Shown here: positions 45,857-54,614 of the stretch, one piece after another | Layout of the letters: each line of letters opens with the position of its first letter | Numbering within the stretch: the first letter of the stretch is position 1 | Origin: Lactococcus formosensis | Lineage (GTDB): Bacteria > Bacillota > Bacilli > Lactobacillales > Streptococcaceae | Direction of reading: 5' to 3' | DNA length: 64,000 nucleotides | NCBI RefSeq assembly: GCF_018403745.1 | Contig: NZ_BOVP01000001.1 | Span: 405,021 to 469,020, forward strand | Program-made: the position numbers and the translations under genes | The notes under the pieces: model-generated | What the model saw: only the letters and a program-made list of their open reading frames with translations | Told to the model about the DNA's origin: nothing | The model's database searches: none

Positions 45857-46669
45857 TTATTCAACTTCGCCGATAAATGCGTTTTTGACACGTTCCCAAA
45901 AGCTTGTATGGGCGCAATTTGCAAAAGCGATTGTTTTACCATCCATGCTGTACTCGATGGCTTCGATTTTTTCGTAGTTGAATGTCAGCTGGTCAACAGT
46001 AACACTGTAATCCTCAACATCTTCTGGACAAATAATAATACTGTCTTTCTTAGCCACAACCATCGGTGCCCCTAAGGTACGATACACAATATTATTTAGA
46101 CTGGCTATCTCGGCCATCTGCATAGCTTCGACACGAGGGTGTAAAACAGCGCCCCCAATAGATTTATTATAAGCTGTTGACCCCGTTGGTGTAGACACAG
46201 ATAAACCATCTCCTCGAAATTTTTCAAAAAGAAAATCGGAAATTTTGATATCCGCAACTAAGGTCTTAGAAGTTCGGCGAATCGTTGACTCGTTAAGTGC
46301 ATAATGTAGCATTTCTGAACCATCCTGAAATTTCACACGTATCCGCAAAAGTGGATAATGTACTGCATGCTCGGCTGTTTCAGACTCTAAAGCAAGCGCC
46401 ACCTTATCGAGATCTGTATTCATAAAGTCGGTATAAAAGCCCAGATGTCCCGTATGAACACCTACAAAGCGAATTTTATCCAGCTTATTTTCATAGAGGT
46501 GCATGGCTTTGAGAAGTGTCCCATCTCCCCCAACCGAAATAACAATTTCTGGATTTTCTTTTTCAAACTTGAATTTTTTAGACCGCAAAAGCGCTGTTAG
46601 TTCTAACAGCGTTTTTTGCGATTTTTCACTTGAATTCCCTACCAACCAGATCTTTTTACCAGAGCTCAT
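45857..46669 (-). CDS. ppnK: NAD kinase
   Basis: Phosphorylates NAD to NADP. It has 270 residues from ATG 46669 (CGGAGAA 5-6 bases upstream); longer frames lie inside relQ. Motifs: the GGDGTLLKAMHLYEN signature, HTGHLGFYTDF, and GDGLSVSTPTGSTAYNKSIGG. It overlaps relQ by 14 bases in the conserved relQ-ppnK pair. Confidence 0.96.
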   Translation of the reverse strand: MSSGKKIWLVGNSSEKSQKTLLELTALLRSKKFKFEKENPEIVISVGGDGTLLKAMHLYENKLDKIRFVGVHTGHLGFYTDFMNTDLDKVALALESETAEHAVHYPLLRIRVKFQDGSEMLHYALNESTIRRTSKTLVADIKISDFLFEKFRGDGLSVSTPTGSTAYNKSIGGAVLHPRVEAMQMAEIASLNNIVYRTLGAPMVVAKKDSIIICPEDVEDYSVTVDQLTFNYEKIEAIEYSMDGKTIAFANCAHTSFWERVKNAFIGEVE

Positions 46670-47336
46670 TGTCTTCTCCGTTTTCTTTCTTATAGTCCAG
46701 TCTTGCCTGCGGATCATCGAAAAGTAATTGGGCTTCTTGGATATCTTCTCGAATCGCACCCATTTCCATATCCAATTGCGCAGCCATATGCGCCGCAGTC
46801 GTTAGACGTTCTCGAACTTCATCTGGTATAACACCACCGTACTTATAACTTAAGGAGTGTTCTATTGTTGCCCAAAAATTCATCGCCAAGGTTCGGATTT
46901 GAATTTCGGCAAGCACGACTTGGGCCCCCTCAATCATATCAATTGGATACTCAATGACTACGTGATAAGAGCGGTAACCGCTCGCTTTTTGGTTATGGAT
47001 ATAATCCCGCTCTTCAATAATTTTTAAATCTTTACGTTTTCGTAAAAGCTCTAAAACATCCCAGACGTCATCAACAAACTGCACCATGACACGAACACCA
47101 GCAATGTCTTCCATTTCTCGAATCGTTTCTTGCGTATATCCTCGCATGACTGCCTTCTTCCGAATCGAATCACGTCGCTTCACGCGCCCCGTGACAAACT
47201 CAATCGGTGAGTAAAGTTTTTTCTTTAAAAATTGCTTGCGCACACCACGAAGTTTGATTTTTAGTTCCCCAACCGTTTGGACATAAGGATCAAGAAATTC
47301 TTCCCAGTTAAATTCAGTTGCTGTACTTTCAGTCAT
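46656..47336 (-). CDS. relQ: Small alarmone synthetase RelQ
   Basis: Single-domain (p)ppGpp synthetase of 226 residues from ATG 47336. It has RGYTQETIREMEDIAGVR, RDYIHNQKASGYRSYHVV (ATP/GTP binding) and EIQIRTLAMNFWATIEHSL. It has no hydrolase, TGS or ACT domain, so it is a RelQ/SasB-type, not the long Rel. The best Shine-Dalgarno (AAAGGAG, around 47366-47372) is about 28 bases before the ATG and separated from it by a 16-bp palindrome. A TTG at 47348 is an alternative start. Confidence 0.93.
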   Translation of the reverse strand: MTESTATEFNWEEFLDPYVQTVGELKIKLRGVRKQFLKKKLYSPIEFVTGRVKRRDSIRKKAVMRGYTQETIREMEDIAGVRVMVQFVDDVWDVLELLRKRKDLKIIEERDYIHNQKASGYRSYHVVIEYPIDMIEGAQVVLAEIQIRTLAMNFWATIEHSLSYKYGGVIPDEVRERLTTAAHMAAQLDMEMGAIREDIQEAQLLFDDPQARLDYKKENGEDNELW

Positions 47337-47652
47337 ATGCTTATCCAAATTGACGCTCGTCAATTCTCCTTTGTATTTTATTACAGGTCTTTCACAATTA
47401 TACCATATATCCCCCCTATTCACTAGACAGCTTGACTAAATTACGACTATGAAAAAGAAGCGAAATGCTGTTTTAATAGCACTGTAGACCGTAAGAAAGG
47501 AGCCTCTTCTTCTTTTCTGGCTTTACTTAGATACAGGCTTTTGATATACTTTTAGATAATAGATCAATCATCATTTCAATAAGAAGGGAGGATGCCTCTC
47601 TTGGAGATCTTGTAAAGAGTAATCTAAACAGAGCATCTTTTTATACATAAAA
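47337..47652. other. Divergent relQ-CYTH intergenic region
   Basis: Contains the relQ leader with TGG-TATAAT on the minus strand (about 47398-47406). On the plus strand a TTTTGATATAC...TAGATAAT stretch leads into GGAGGATGCCTCT (47586-47598) and a partner AGAGCATC followed by five T (47630-47642). These resemble a short RNA ending in a terminator. No ORF is seen. Confidence 0.45.
47349..47364 (-). repeat. Palindrome between ribosome site and relQ start
   Basis: ATTGACG-N2-CGTCAAT, a hairpin or operator-like element lying exactly between AAAGGAG and the TTG/ATG start codons of relQ. Confidence 0.6.
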
Positions 47653-48249
47653 ATGTCAACAAATTTAGAAATTGAGCATAAGACGATGCTCTCTATGCCG
47701 GAGTATGACCGATTGAAAACTCTATTTTCACACGTCACTCCTGTCCGACAGACTAACCACTATCTTGATTCTCAAGAATATACACTGCGTAAGAAAAAGC
47801 TAGCTCTGCGTATCCGTACCTTTGATCGTTCAGCAGAAATGACCCTCAAAGTTCCTCAACAGGTCGGAAACATCGAACATAATATTGACCTTACACTTGA
47901 AGAAGCACAATATTTGCTCGCGCAAAAAAGTATCACTTGTGGTAAAACTGACCTCAGTGAAATCTGCGATATTTTAGTTGAGCGTGGGGTAGATCTGGAG
48001 AGCATTACTCTGATTGGAAGTTTAACCACAATCCGTTACGAACAACATCTCCCTATCGGCCTTGCTGCCCTAGATAAAAACGACTACCTTGGCCATACTG
48101 ATTATGAGTTAGAATTAGAGGTTACTGATAGCGAACAAGGCAAAAAAGATTTCCTTGCTTTCTTGAAAAAAAATCATATCGAATTTCGTTTTTCAAAATC
48201 AAAAGTTGTACGCTTCTTAGATTGTTTGCGTCACCTGAAAAAACAATAA
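47653..48249 (+). CDS. CYTH-domain protein (triphosphate tunnel metalloenzyme)
   Basis: 198 residues with the ExExK signature at the N-terminus (LEIEHK, Glu6, Glu8, Lys10) and alternating Arg/Lys/Glu strands (LALRIRTFD, AEMTLKVPQ, YELELEVTD) that form the tunnel. It binds or hydrolyses triphosphates; Bacillus YjbK is the counterpart. It is divergent from relQ, as in other Lactobacillales, which may indicate a link to nucleotide signalling. No Shine-Dalgarno is visible, and TATACA lies 5 bases before the ATG. Confidence 0.9.
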   Translation: MSTNLEIEHKTMLSMPEYDRLKTLFSHVTPVRQTNHYLDSQEYTLRKKKLALRIRTFDRSAEMTLKVPQQVGNIEHNIDLTLEEAQYLLAQKSITCGKTDLSEICDILVERGVDLESITLIGSLTTIRYEQHLPIGLAALDKNDYLGHTDYELELEVTDSEQGKKDFLAFLKKNHIEFRFSKSKVVRFLDCLRHLKKQ

Positions 48250-48274
48250 AAGTGCTGTTTCAGCACTTTTTGCA
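48248..48274 (+). terminator. CYTH gene terminator
   Basis: AAAAGTGCTG/CAGCACTTTT stem with TTT loop and T-run. Confidence 0.88.
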
Positions 48275-48377
48275 TATAATTTGGTCTCCTATATAAAATT
48301 TGATACACTATACAACGTGGATACACAACTGATAAACAATAATATTAAAGATTTTAACAAGGAAAACAATAACTCTC

Positions 48378-48896
48378 ATGTATGATATTCATCATTTTTT
48401 CACGCCAATTCTCAATCAATTTTCCGAATTTGATGCGCACAGCTGGTACCTCTACCCAATAGCTACACTTGCTGCAGCTAAAGAGTTACGTGATAACAGT
48501 GAACTTCCCAAAAATATCGAAAGTCTCAACGCAAGCTTTGATCGTCTCCAAAAAATTTCCTCCGATTTCTTGACGATAAATCTACACGGGCGAAAGTATG
48601 GGCGAAAATTCATCTTAGCTTTACAGGAGAGACTGGACGACCTCAGCATACTGGATTATAACAATCAAATGCGCCACGAAATTCTCTGCGAAATAAAGCT
48701 CACAACTGCTGACTTTATTACCCATCGTCAGTTCGCTAAAAAACAAATGATTAAGAATGCTCAGGAATTTTATAAAAATGAGTTTACCCAAGTACCTTCT
48801 ACTTTAATTTATACTGACACTGAATGTTTACACATCGAAAATTGCTCGCAAGTCCTTATTCAAAATTATCTTCGTCATATTGAAAAAACTGCCTGA
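48378..48896 (+). CDS. Hypothetical protein, unknown family
   Basis: 172 residues, not recognised. Predicted soluble, mixed helical: an aromatic N-terminus (MYDIHHFFTPILNQFSEFDAHSWYLY), a lysine/arginine-rich middle (HGRKYGRKFILALQERLDDL) and three cysteines. It has no signal or membrane segment. AAGGAAAA lies before the ATG and a terminator overlaps the stop codon, so it appears a genuine monocistronic gene. It lies between the CYTH gene and ylbG, with no helpful context. Confidence 0.65.
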   Translation: MYDIHHFFTPILNQFSEFDAHSWYLYPIATLAAAKELRDNSELPKNIESLNASFDRLQKISSDFLTINLHGRKYGRKFILALQERLDDLSILDYNNQMRHEILCEIKLTTADFITHRQFAKKQMIKNAQEFYKNEFTQVPSTLIYTDTECLHIENCSQVLIQNYLRHIEKTA

Positions 48897-48910
48897 AGGC
48901 AGTTTTTTTG
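48884..48910 (+). terminator. Terminator of the hypothetical gene
   Basis: AAACTGCCT/AGGCAGTTT stem overlapping the TGA stop, followed by seven T. Confidence 0.88.
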
Positions 48911-48954
48911 TAGAGCAGAATTTCTAAGGCTGTGTCTATAATGTCGCATCTCCA

Positions 48955-49311
48955 TTACAATTTGCCTAAAGCAGCTTCCAGTTGTCCTTTAATTACTTCA
49001 TTTGTCTCCGCAAAAGCTTCAGAGAAGTTCTGGTTGAGATCTTTCAGATGACTTGGGCGTACTCGTTTCACAAATTTAAGTGCTTTAAGTTTCTTGATTG
49101 TCTCCGAAACATCCTCTTCATTCACATAAAGCAAGCTATAATGTGCCTTACGACTTGTATATCCAAGGTCTCCATAGTGACTAAGCTGTCTATTCCCTTT
49201 GTAGGAGTTGCAATAGACAAAAAGTGCAATCCTTCCTTGCTTTTCGAGCGGGCGAACTGTCTTATCTTCTATCTTTGGCCCCACTATTTCTTTATCAATG
49301 ATGGCGTCCAT
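48955..49311 (-). CDS. ylbG: UPF0298/DUF2129 protein YlbG
   Basis: 118 residues: [30 protein letters not shown] and [19 protein letters not shown] identify the YlbG family, normally encoded next to ylbF. The function is unknown. It overlaps the ylbF 3' end by 17 bases. The family core begins around residue 20; internal starts are possible. Confidence 0.88.
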   Translation of the reverse strand: MDAIIDKEIVGPKIEDKTVRPLEKQGRIALFVYCNSYKGNRQLSHYGDLGYTSRKAHYSLLYVNEEDVSETIKKLKALKFVKRVRPSHLKDLNQNFSEAFAETNEVIKGQLEAALGKL

Positions 49312-49669
49312 GACGGCTTCCTCCTTTCAAGGGTAAATTTTCATCTACAAAAATGTGTTCTGAAATTGCTGATGTGATATCTTTCGTTAACTCAGATAGA
49401 AGTTCCTGTAAGTCATTTTCAGCCACACGAAGCTGGTAGACCTTTTCATTGAGTAAGAGCTCTTTTCTGAGCTGGACCAGTTCTGGTCTAAAGGCGATAT
49501 AATCTTGATTGTCCGTAAGAAGCTGAAGCTTAGACTGCAAGTCTTCATCTTCTTCAAAAGCCTTTTTCAAGGCGCGATAAGCATTAACTTCTGGTAAGTT
49601 CAAAAAATCCTTAATTACCTCATCAATTAAATCATCAATTTCAAATAATTGTTCATTTATGATTAGCAT
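49295..49669 (-). CDS. ylbF: YlbF-family regulator (Y-complex component)
   Basis: All-helical protein of 124 residues from ATG 49669. The central [19 protein letters not shown] and [19 protein letters not shown] match YlbF/YmcA (Com_YlbF). In Bacillus it forms a complex with YmcA and RicT (YaaT) that affects RNase Y targets; ricT is at 8.9-9.7 kb. Extended -10 TGG-TATAAT (49676-49681) lies 6 bases before the ATG with no Shine-Dalgarno, so leaderless translation is predicted. The longer frame to 49693 would begin upstream of this promoter. Confidence 0.88.
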   Translation of the reverse strand: MLIINEQLFEIDDLIDEVIKDFLNLPEVNAYRALKKAFEEDEDLQSKLQLLTDNQDYIAFRPELVQLRKELLLNEKVYQLRVAENDLQELLSELTKDITSAISEHIFVDENLPLKGGSRHGRHH

Positions 49670-49873
49670 AATCTTATTATACCAGAAAAGCAACTTGACC
49701 GCTTTTCCTCAACCTTCTTCAGTAAACTTTCTCTGTTTTTTCATGTACCATAAATGACATTTTTTATATGTCTGTTCTAAACATGTAGCACATCATCTTG
49801 CTAAATTAATTCAAAAAAGATATAATTAACTGATAATGTCTATAATTGTACATAAAATTACAGAAAGGTTTTT

Positions 49874-51238
49874 ATGAATAATGAAAACAATCAGACCCAA
49901 AGAGGTCTGAAAAATCGTCACATCCAGCTTATTGCAATAGCAGGAACTATCGGAACAGGTCTTTTCTTAGGGGCAGGTCAATCTATCAGCATGACTGGCC
50001 CATCCATTCTTTTGATTTATATCATTATTGGTGCCTTGATGTTCATCTTGCTCCGTGCAATCGGTGAAATGCTCTATATGGACCCTGAGCAACACTCTTT
50101 CCTTAACTTCGTCAGCCACTACCTTGGTAATAAGGCGGGATATTTTATTCAATGGTCCTATTGGCTTGTTGTTATCTTTATGGCTATGGCTGAGTTAACC
50201 GCTGTCGGGGTCTACATCCAGTTTTGGTTACCAAGTGTTCCTGTCTGGCTTACCGAAACCGTTATCCTCTTGGCCTTAACTGCTTTAAACACACTCAATG
50301 CCAAATTCTTTGGTGAAACAGAATTTTGGTTTGGGATGATAAAAATCGTTGCTATCGTTGGTTTGATTGTTACTGCAATCATCATGGCCTTCAGTGGCTT
50401 CCAAGCAGATGGTACAACTGTTAGCTTAAGCAATGTGACGAAAGACTTCTCCTTCTTCCCTAATGGCATCACAAACTTTATCGGAAGCTTCCAAATGGTG
50501 ATGTTTGCCTTTGTTGCGATGGAATTTATCGGAATGACCGCTGCTGAAACATTGGATCCACGTCCAACACTAAAAAAAGCGATTAACCAAATTCCGATTC
50601 GTATTTTAATCTTCTATATCGGAGCACTCACGGCGATTATGTCCATCTACCATTGGACGGATATCCCTGCAGACCAATCCCCATTTGTTATGGTCTTTGA
50701 TCTTATCGGCTTCAAATGGGCAGCAGCAGTGATTAACTTTGTCGTTTTGACTTCCGCAGCTTCAGCACTTAATTCAGCACTCTTCTCAACAACACGCAAT
50801 CTTTTCTCTCTCTCAAAACTACACGGAGATAAAGCATTGCAGCCCTTCACGAAACTTTCAAAGAACGGGATTCCTACAAATGCTCTTTTCTTCACAGCAG
50901 CACTAATCTTCTTAGCTCCATTTATCTCACTTATTCCAGGTGTGTCTAACGGTTTTGTCTTTATCACAAGTGTTGCGACTAATCTTTTCTTGATTGTCTA
51001 TATCATGACTTTGATTGCTTATACAAAATATAGAAAATCAAGCGAGTATCTTGAAGATGGCTTCAAGGTTCCAATGCCAAACGTCTTAGTTCCAATAACA
51101 ATCGTCGCATTTGGTTTAATCTTCATCTCACTCTTCTTCTTTAAAGATACACGTATACCAGCCATTGGTTCAGCAGTCTGGATTGTTGTTTTCGGGATTA
51201 TTTCTTATCTTCGTAAAGAAAAAACAGTTGACTTATAA
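49874..51238 (+). CDS. Amino acid permease (APC/AAT family)
   Basis: Proton-coupled permease of 454 residues with 12 hydrophobic segments. The N-terminus RGLKNRHIQLIAIAGTIGTGLFLGAGQSI is the AAT signature, and FGETEFWFGMIKI follows TM5. It resembles the CycA/AapA-like group (serine, alanine, glycine), but the substrate is uncertain. An AGAAAGG site precedes the ATG, and TATAAT is upstream (two candidates near 49821 and 49841). It is monocistronic, with a terminator shared with recA. Confidence 0.88.
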   Translation: MNNENNQTQRGLKNRHIQLIAIAGTIGTGLFLGAGQSISMTGPSILLIYIIIGALMFILLRAIGEMLYMDPEQHSFLNFVSHYLGNKAGYFIQWSYWLVVIFMAMAELTAVGVYIQFWLPSVPVWLTETVILLALTALNTLNAKFFGETEFWFGMIKIVAIVGLIVTAIIMAFSGFQADGTTVSLSNVTKDFSFFPNGITNFIGSFQMVMFAFVAMEFIGMTAAETLDPRPTLKKAINQIPIRILIFYIGALTAIMSIYHWTDIPADQSPFVMVFDLIGFKWAAAVINFVVLTSAASALNSALFSTTRNLFSLSKLHGDKALQPFTKLSKNGIPTNALFFTAALIFLAPFISLIPGVSNGFVFITSVATNLFLIVYIMTLIAYTKYRKSSEYLEDGFKVPMPNVLVPITIVAFGLIFISLFFFKDTRIPAIGSAVWIVVFGIISYLRKEKTVDL

Positions 51239-51240
51239 AT

Positions 51241-51273
51241 AAAAAAACTTCTGAATACAGAAGTTTTTTTATT
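51241..51273. terminator. Bidirectional terminator, permease / recA
   Basis: AAAAACTTCTG/CAGAAGTTTTT stem with a six-base loop between convergent genes. Confidence 0.9.
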
Positions 51274-52424
51274 TATTCTAATTCAAGCTCGATTTCTTCT
51301 ACTCCAGCAGCTTCAACCTTTACTTTTTCATCTGCTTTTGCTGGTTTAGCATCTTCTTTTTCATTTTCTTCATCACTTTCAATCAAACCGTGATTTTGAC
51401 GTACTTTACGGTCGATTTCATTGAAAATTTCAGGATTATCTTTAAGGAAAGCTTTTGCTTTCTCCGCACCTTGACCGATCTTTTCGTCATTATAAGAGAA
51501 CCAAGCACCTGCTTTCTTCACAATGCCTTCTTCAACGGCAATTGTTAAGAGTTCACCTGTTTTAGAAATACCTTCACCAAACATGATATCTACTAAAGCA
51601 ACTTTAAATGGTGGCGCAACTTTGTTTTTAACAACTTTAATCTTCGTCAACTTACCGATGGCTGTTTTGTTGTCACCAGAGCCTTCTTCGATTTTTGTGC
51701 TACCACGAACGTCTAAACGTACAGAAGCATAGAATTTCAAAGCACGACCACCAGGCGTTGTTTCTGGGCTACCAAACATAACACCGACTTTTTCGCGCAA
51801 TTGGTTGATAAAGATCGCTGTTGTTTTTGTTTTGTTGATGCCTGCAGCAAGCTTACGCATGGCTTGACTCATCATACGTGCTTGCAAACCAACTGTCGAA
51901 TCTCCGATTTCACCGTCAATTTCGGCACGTGGTGTCAAAGCAGCAACAGAGTCGACAACAACAAGGTCCACTGCACCAGATTCAATCAATTTCTCAGCAA
52001 TTTGCAAGCCTTGCTCACCATAGTCTGGTTGTGACAAAAGAAGCTGGTCAATATCTACGCCGATCGCTGCTGCATAGACGGGGTCCAAAGCATGCTCTGC
52101 ATCGATAAAGGCAGCAATACCACCTTCGGCTTGCACTTGAGCAACCGCATGCAGCGCAACTGTTGTCTTACCAGAACTTTCCGGACCATAAATCTCGATG
52201 ATACGACCTTTAGGGTAACCTCCTGCACCAAGCGCAATATCCAAGGCCAAACTACCTGAACTTGTCACTTGAACTTTTTGACTCGCAGCTTCCCCTAAAC
52301 GCATCAAAGAACCTTTACCAAAATCTTTTTCGATGAGGTCAAGTGCATCTTTTAATGCTTTTTCACGTTCTGCACCATATTTTTTTGTGATATCTTCTAA
52401 TTTTTTCTTTTTCTTTGTAGCCAT
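51273..52424 (-). CDS. recA: Recombinase RecA
   Basis: ATP-dependent strand-exchange protein for recombination and SOS induction, 383 residues. It has Walker [24 protein letters not shown], the L2 loop region ([21 protein letters not shown]) and an acidic C-terminal tail. The leader has TATAAT about 40 bases upstream and CGGAGAAAA before the ATG. No LexA/HdiR-type operator is obvious near the promoter. Confidence 0.98.
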   Translation of the reverse strand: MATKKKKKLEDITKKYGAEREKALKDALDLIEKDFGKGSLMRLGEAASQKVQVTSSGSLALDIALGAGGYPKGRIIEIYGPESSGKTTVALHAVAQVQAEGGIAAFIDAEHALDPVYAAAIGVDIDQLLLSQPDYGEQGLQIAEKLIESGAVDLVVVDSVAALTPRAEIDGEIGDSTVGLQARMMSQAMRKLAAGINKTKTTAIFINQLREKVGVMFGSPETTPGGRALKFYASVRLDVRGSTKIEEGSGDNKTAIGKLTKIKVVKNKVAPPFKVALVDIMFGEGISKTGELLTIAVEEGIVKKAGAWFSYNDEKIGQGAEKAKAFLKDNPEIFNEIDRKVRQNHGLIESDEENEKEDAKPAKADEKVKVEAAGVEEIELELE

Positions 52425-52524
52425 TATTTTCTCCGTTAATCTCTTGCTCTTTATATTATAGCATTTTTAATTTTGTTTGAAACTGATTGCACCGCATATT
52501 TTAGTACGTAAAAAAATTAAGTTT

Positions 52525-53349
52525 TCACTCTATTTTTTGACAATATGGACAAAAATGTGAACCACGTCCTGCAACTTTTATTTTTTCAATCGCCACTTGC
52601 TGGCAATGCGGACAAAGCTGTCCTTGTTTGCCATAAACCATGAGCAACTCTTGCATACTTCCTTCTTTACCCATTGCATTTTTATAAGTCCGAATACTTG
52701 AACCTCCGCGTTCAACTGCCGTTTGAAGGACCTCAATCGTATAATCATGAATACGATGAATTTGTGCTTTGCTCAAGTCTGAAGCCAACATTTCAGGGTG
52801 CACTTGTGAACGCCAAAGTACTTCATCAACATAAATATTTCCTAAGCCTGCAACCAAGGTTTGGTCCAAAAGATAAGGCTTTATCTTTTTTTTCGATTTT
52901 CTCAGTTTTTCAGCAAAAATCGCCTCATCAAAAGTTTCAACGCTCGGTTCTGGACCAATCTTTTTCGAAAGAAAATAACGTTCGACATCTTGACTTTGCA
53001 ATAATTCCCAAGTCCCAAACTTACGGACATCGGCATAAACAAGGGTCGCATCTGAAAATCTCACAAAAATATGATCGTGCTTTTGCTTGTCGAAGACCAG
53101 CGGTTCCACACGATACTTTCCTTCCATGCGGAGATGCGAAATCAATGTCCACTCACCAAAATCAAAAAGCAAGTACTTGCCACGGCGCTGGATATCTTTG
53201 ATGACTTGACCTTCAAGTTCTTTTTTTAACTCCTCGAATCCTGTTAAAACCATTCGTGGATATGAACTTTCAATCTCCAATATTTTTTTATTTCTCACCA
53301 GCTTTTCCAAGCTTTGGCGAACATTTTCAACTTCTGGTAATTCAGGCAT
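52525..53349 (-). CDS. mutM: Formamidopyrimidine-DNA glycosylase (Fpg/MutM)
   Basis: Excises 8-oxoguanine and formamidopyrimidines, with AP-lyase activity. It has 274 residues, catalytic Pro2-Glu3 in MPELPEVENVR, the GLGNIYVDEVLW H2TH motif, GGSSIRTY and a C-terminal zinc finger (CPHC...CPYC). The transcript has a leader of about 95 bases with a stem-loop and only a weak ribosome site. Confidence 0.96.
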   Translation of the reverse strand: MPELPEVENVRQSLEKLVRNKKILEIESSYPRMVLTGFEELKKELEGQVIKDIQRRGKYLLFDFGEWTLISHLRMEGKYRVEPLVFDKQKHDHIFVRFSDATLVYADVRKFGTWELLQSQDVERYFLSKKIGPEPSVETFDEAIFAEKLRKSKKKIKPYLLDQTLVAGLGNIYVDEVLWRSQVHPEMLASDLSKAQIHRIHDYTIEVLQTAVERGGSSIRTYKNAMGKEGSMQELLMVYGKQGQLCPHCQQVAIEKIKVAGRGSHFCPYCQKIE

Positions 53350-53391
53350 CTGCTTTAGTATCCTATCCTATTATTGGGGCTGATTAGTGGG

Positions 53392-53422
53392 GAGCACCTA
53401 ACAAGTTGTCTTGTGCTTTTTT
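53392..53422. repeat. Stem-loop in the mutM leader
   Basis: GCAC-x-ACA/TGT-x-GTGC interrupted stem. On the plus strand it ends in six T and could terminate antisense transcription. On the minus strand it is an upstream leader hairpin without a T-run. Confidence 0.45.
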
Positions 53423-53449
53423 CACACACCAAATATTGAACCTATCAAT

Positions 53450-53478
53450 ATTATAGCCTATTTCATTGTTAAAATCAA
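53450..53478 (-). promoter_or_regulatory. mutM promoter
   Basis: Minus-strand TTGATT (53478-53473), 17 bases, TATAAT (53455-53450). Confidence 0.78.
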
Positions 53479-53536
53479 CAGATTATATTGGTTTTTTCGA
53501 TATACAACTAGTTTGTTTGGCTATGAAAGCAGCTTG

Positions 53537-54271
53537 CTATAACGCTTTTTCAACAAGATAATTAATGAATAAACTACTCAAACCTAACCTATAACGAGAA
53601 AGCGAGGGAAGGTGCGAAGGAAAGTTCATTGCCAGAAGGAGTTTGACCTCTTTTTCTAAAGCATCGTTCGAATGTTGGGTAATTAATATTGTGGAAATTT
53701 CTCTTTTATTTAAATTCAATATGGCACTACGAACTACTGTAGATTTAGCATTTGCTGAGAAAAAAATCACGAGTGATTGTCTAGAAAGACGTTCAAAAAC
53801 CATTGTAGTAAGTTCAGAGGCTAAGGTAATCCGAATCCTAGAGGTAGGAAATCCCTTTTTTAGGAGCAAGTATGAGAAAAGTTCCATTAAAATATACTGA
53901 CTCTCCGAAGTAGCACAAAGATAAATAGATGACGAGCTGTGCACCAAAGCTTTAAATTTTGTCAATAAACTTCTCGTTAGCGCCGCATCTAAACTTTGTG
54001 TAGCCTGTCTCAAGTCAAGTTCAATTTGTGATATTTCCTTATATGGTAAAGCCCAATCTAGAGAATACTTAAAATCGGCTACACCTTTAAATCCCAGTTT
54101 CTGAATAAAGCGTAAAAGGGTCGACTTAGAAGTGTAAATACGTTCTGCCATTTGAGTTAAACTAAGGTTAGGAATATCCCGTCGATGTTCAAGTAAAGCT
54201 TGGTAAGTTTGTTTCTCGTTATCAGATAGCTGATTCAAATATGGTCCTATAACTTCTTCTAGGGTTGTCAA
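53537..54271 (-). CDS. MurR/RpiR-family transcriptional regulator
   Basis: N-terminal helix-turn-helix of the HTH_6 type (LSLTQMAERIYTSKSTLLRFIQKLGF) and a C-terminal SIS-like sugar-phosphate-binding domain (about 105-240). I chose TTG 54271 because AGGAGG lies 9 bases upstream. ATG codons at 54280 and 54289 are in frame but overlap or precede that site. It is divergent from a phosphatase-PTS EIIC pair and is probably their regulator, responding to a phosphorylated sugar (inference). Confidence 0.88.
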   Translation of the reverse strand: MTTLEEVIGPYLNQLSDNEKQTYQALLEHRRDIPNLSLTQMAERIYTSKSTLLRFIQKLGFKGVADFKYSLDWALPYKEISQIELDLRQATQSLDAALTRSLLTKFKALVHSSSSIYLCATSESQYILMELFSYLLLKKGFPTSRIRITLASELTTMVFERLSRQSLVIFFSANAKSTVVRSAILNLNKREISTILITQHSNDALEKEVKLLLAMNFPSHLPSLSRYRLGLSSLFINYLVEKAL

Positions 54272-54614
54272 TATCTTCATCCTCCTCATCCAGATATTAC
54301 TGGGTTTTCTACTTTTATTGCTTCACATTTTCTTCTAGCTTAACAAAATTTTCGACGTTCTCGTTCTACGCTCTCTCTATTAGGAAAATTTTATGTACAA
54401 TATTTTATTTTTTAAGGCTAATAAATTGTCCTACAAAGACCGTAACCTCCTAGCTTAGTGTTACTTTACTGTCATCTCATATTCTAAGCCAAAATCGCCC
54501 ATAAAATATTTAAGAAAAATCCCCTAAATTTGGGAAAAACTCTCAACCTTAGCATATCCTATATACTATGTGCCCAATTTTTTTTATACTGGATGTTAAA
54601 AGAAAGGGGGAAAA
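54272..54614. other. Divergent regulator/phosphatase intergenic region
   Basis: A/T-rich, no ORF. Candidate plus-strand -10 elements are TATACT at 54585-54590 and 54562-54567, without a convincing -35, as expected for an activated or repressed promoter. A CCC...GGG dyad near 54521-54534 could be an operator. No perfect cre site was found by eye. Confidence 0.4.

Noticed and set aside
46669..46759. Longer NAD kinase start at 46759
   Set aside because: The extra 30 codons lie inside relQ and have no conserved content. GGAGAA supports ATG 46669.
53392..53422. Terminator of mutM or of the RpiR gene
   Set aside because: The T-run is on the plus strand only, whereas both genes are on the minus strand. 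It can at most stop antisense transcription or act as a leader hairpin.
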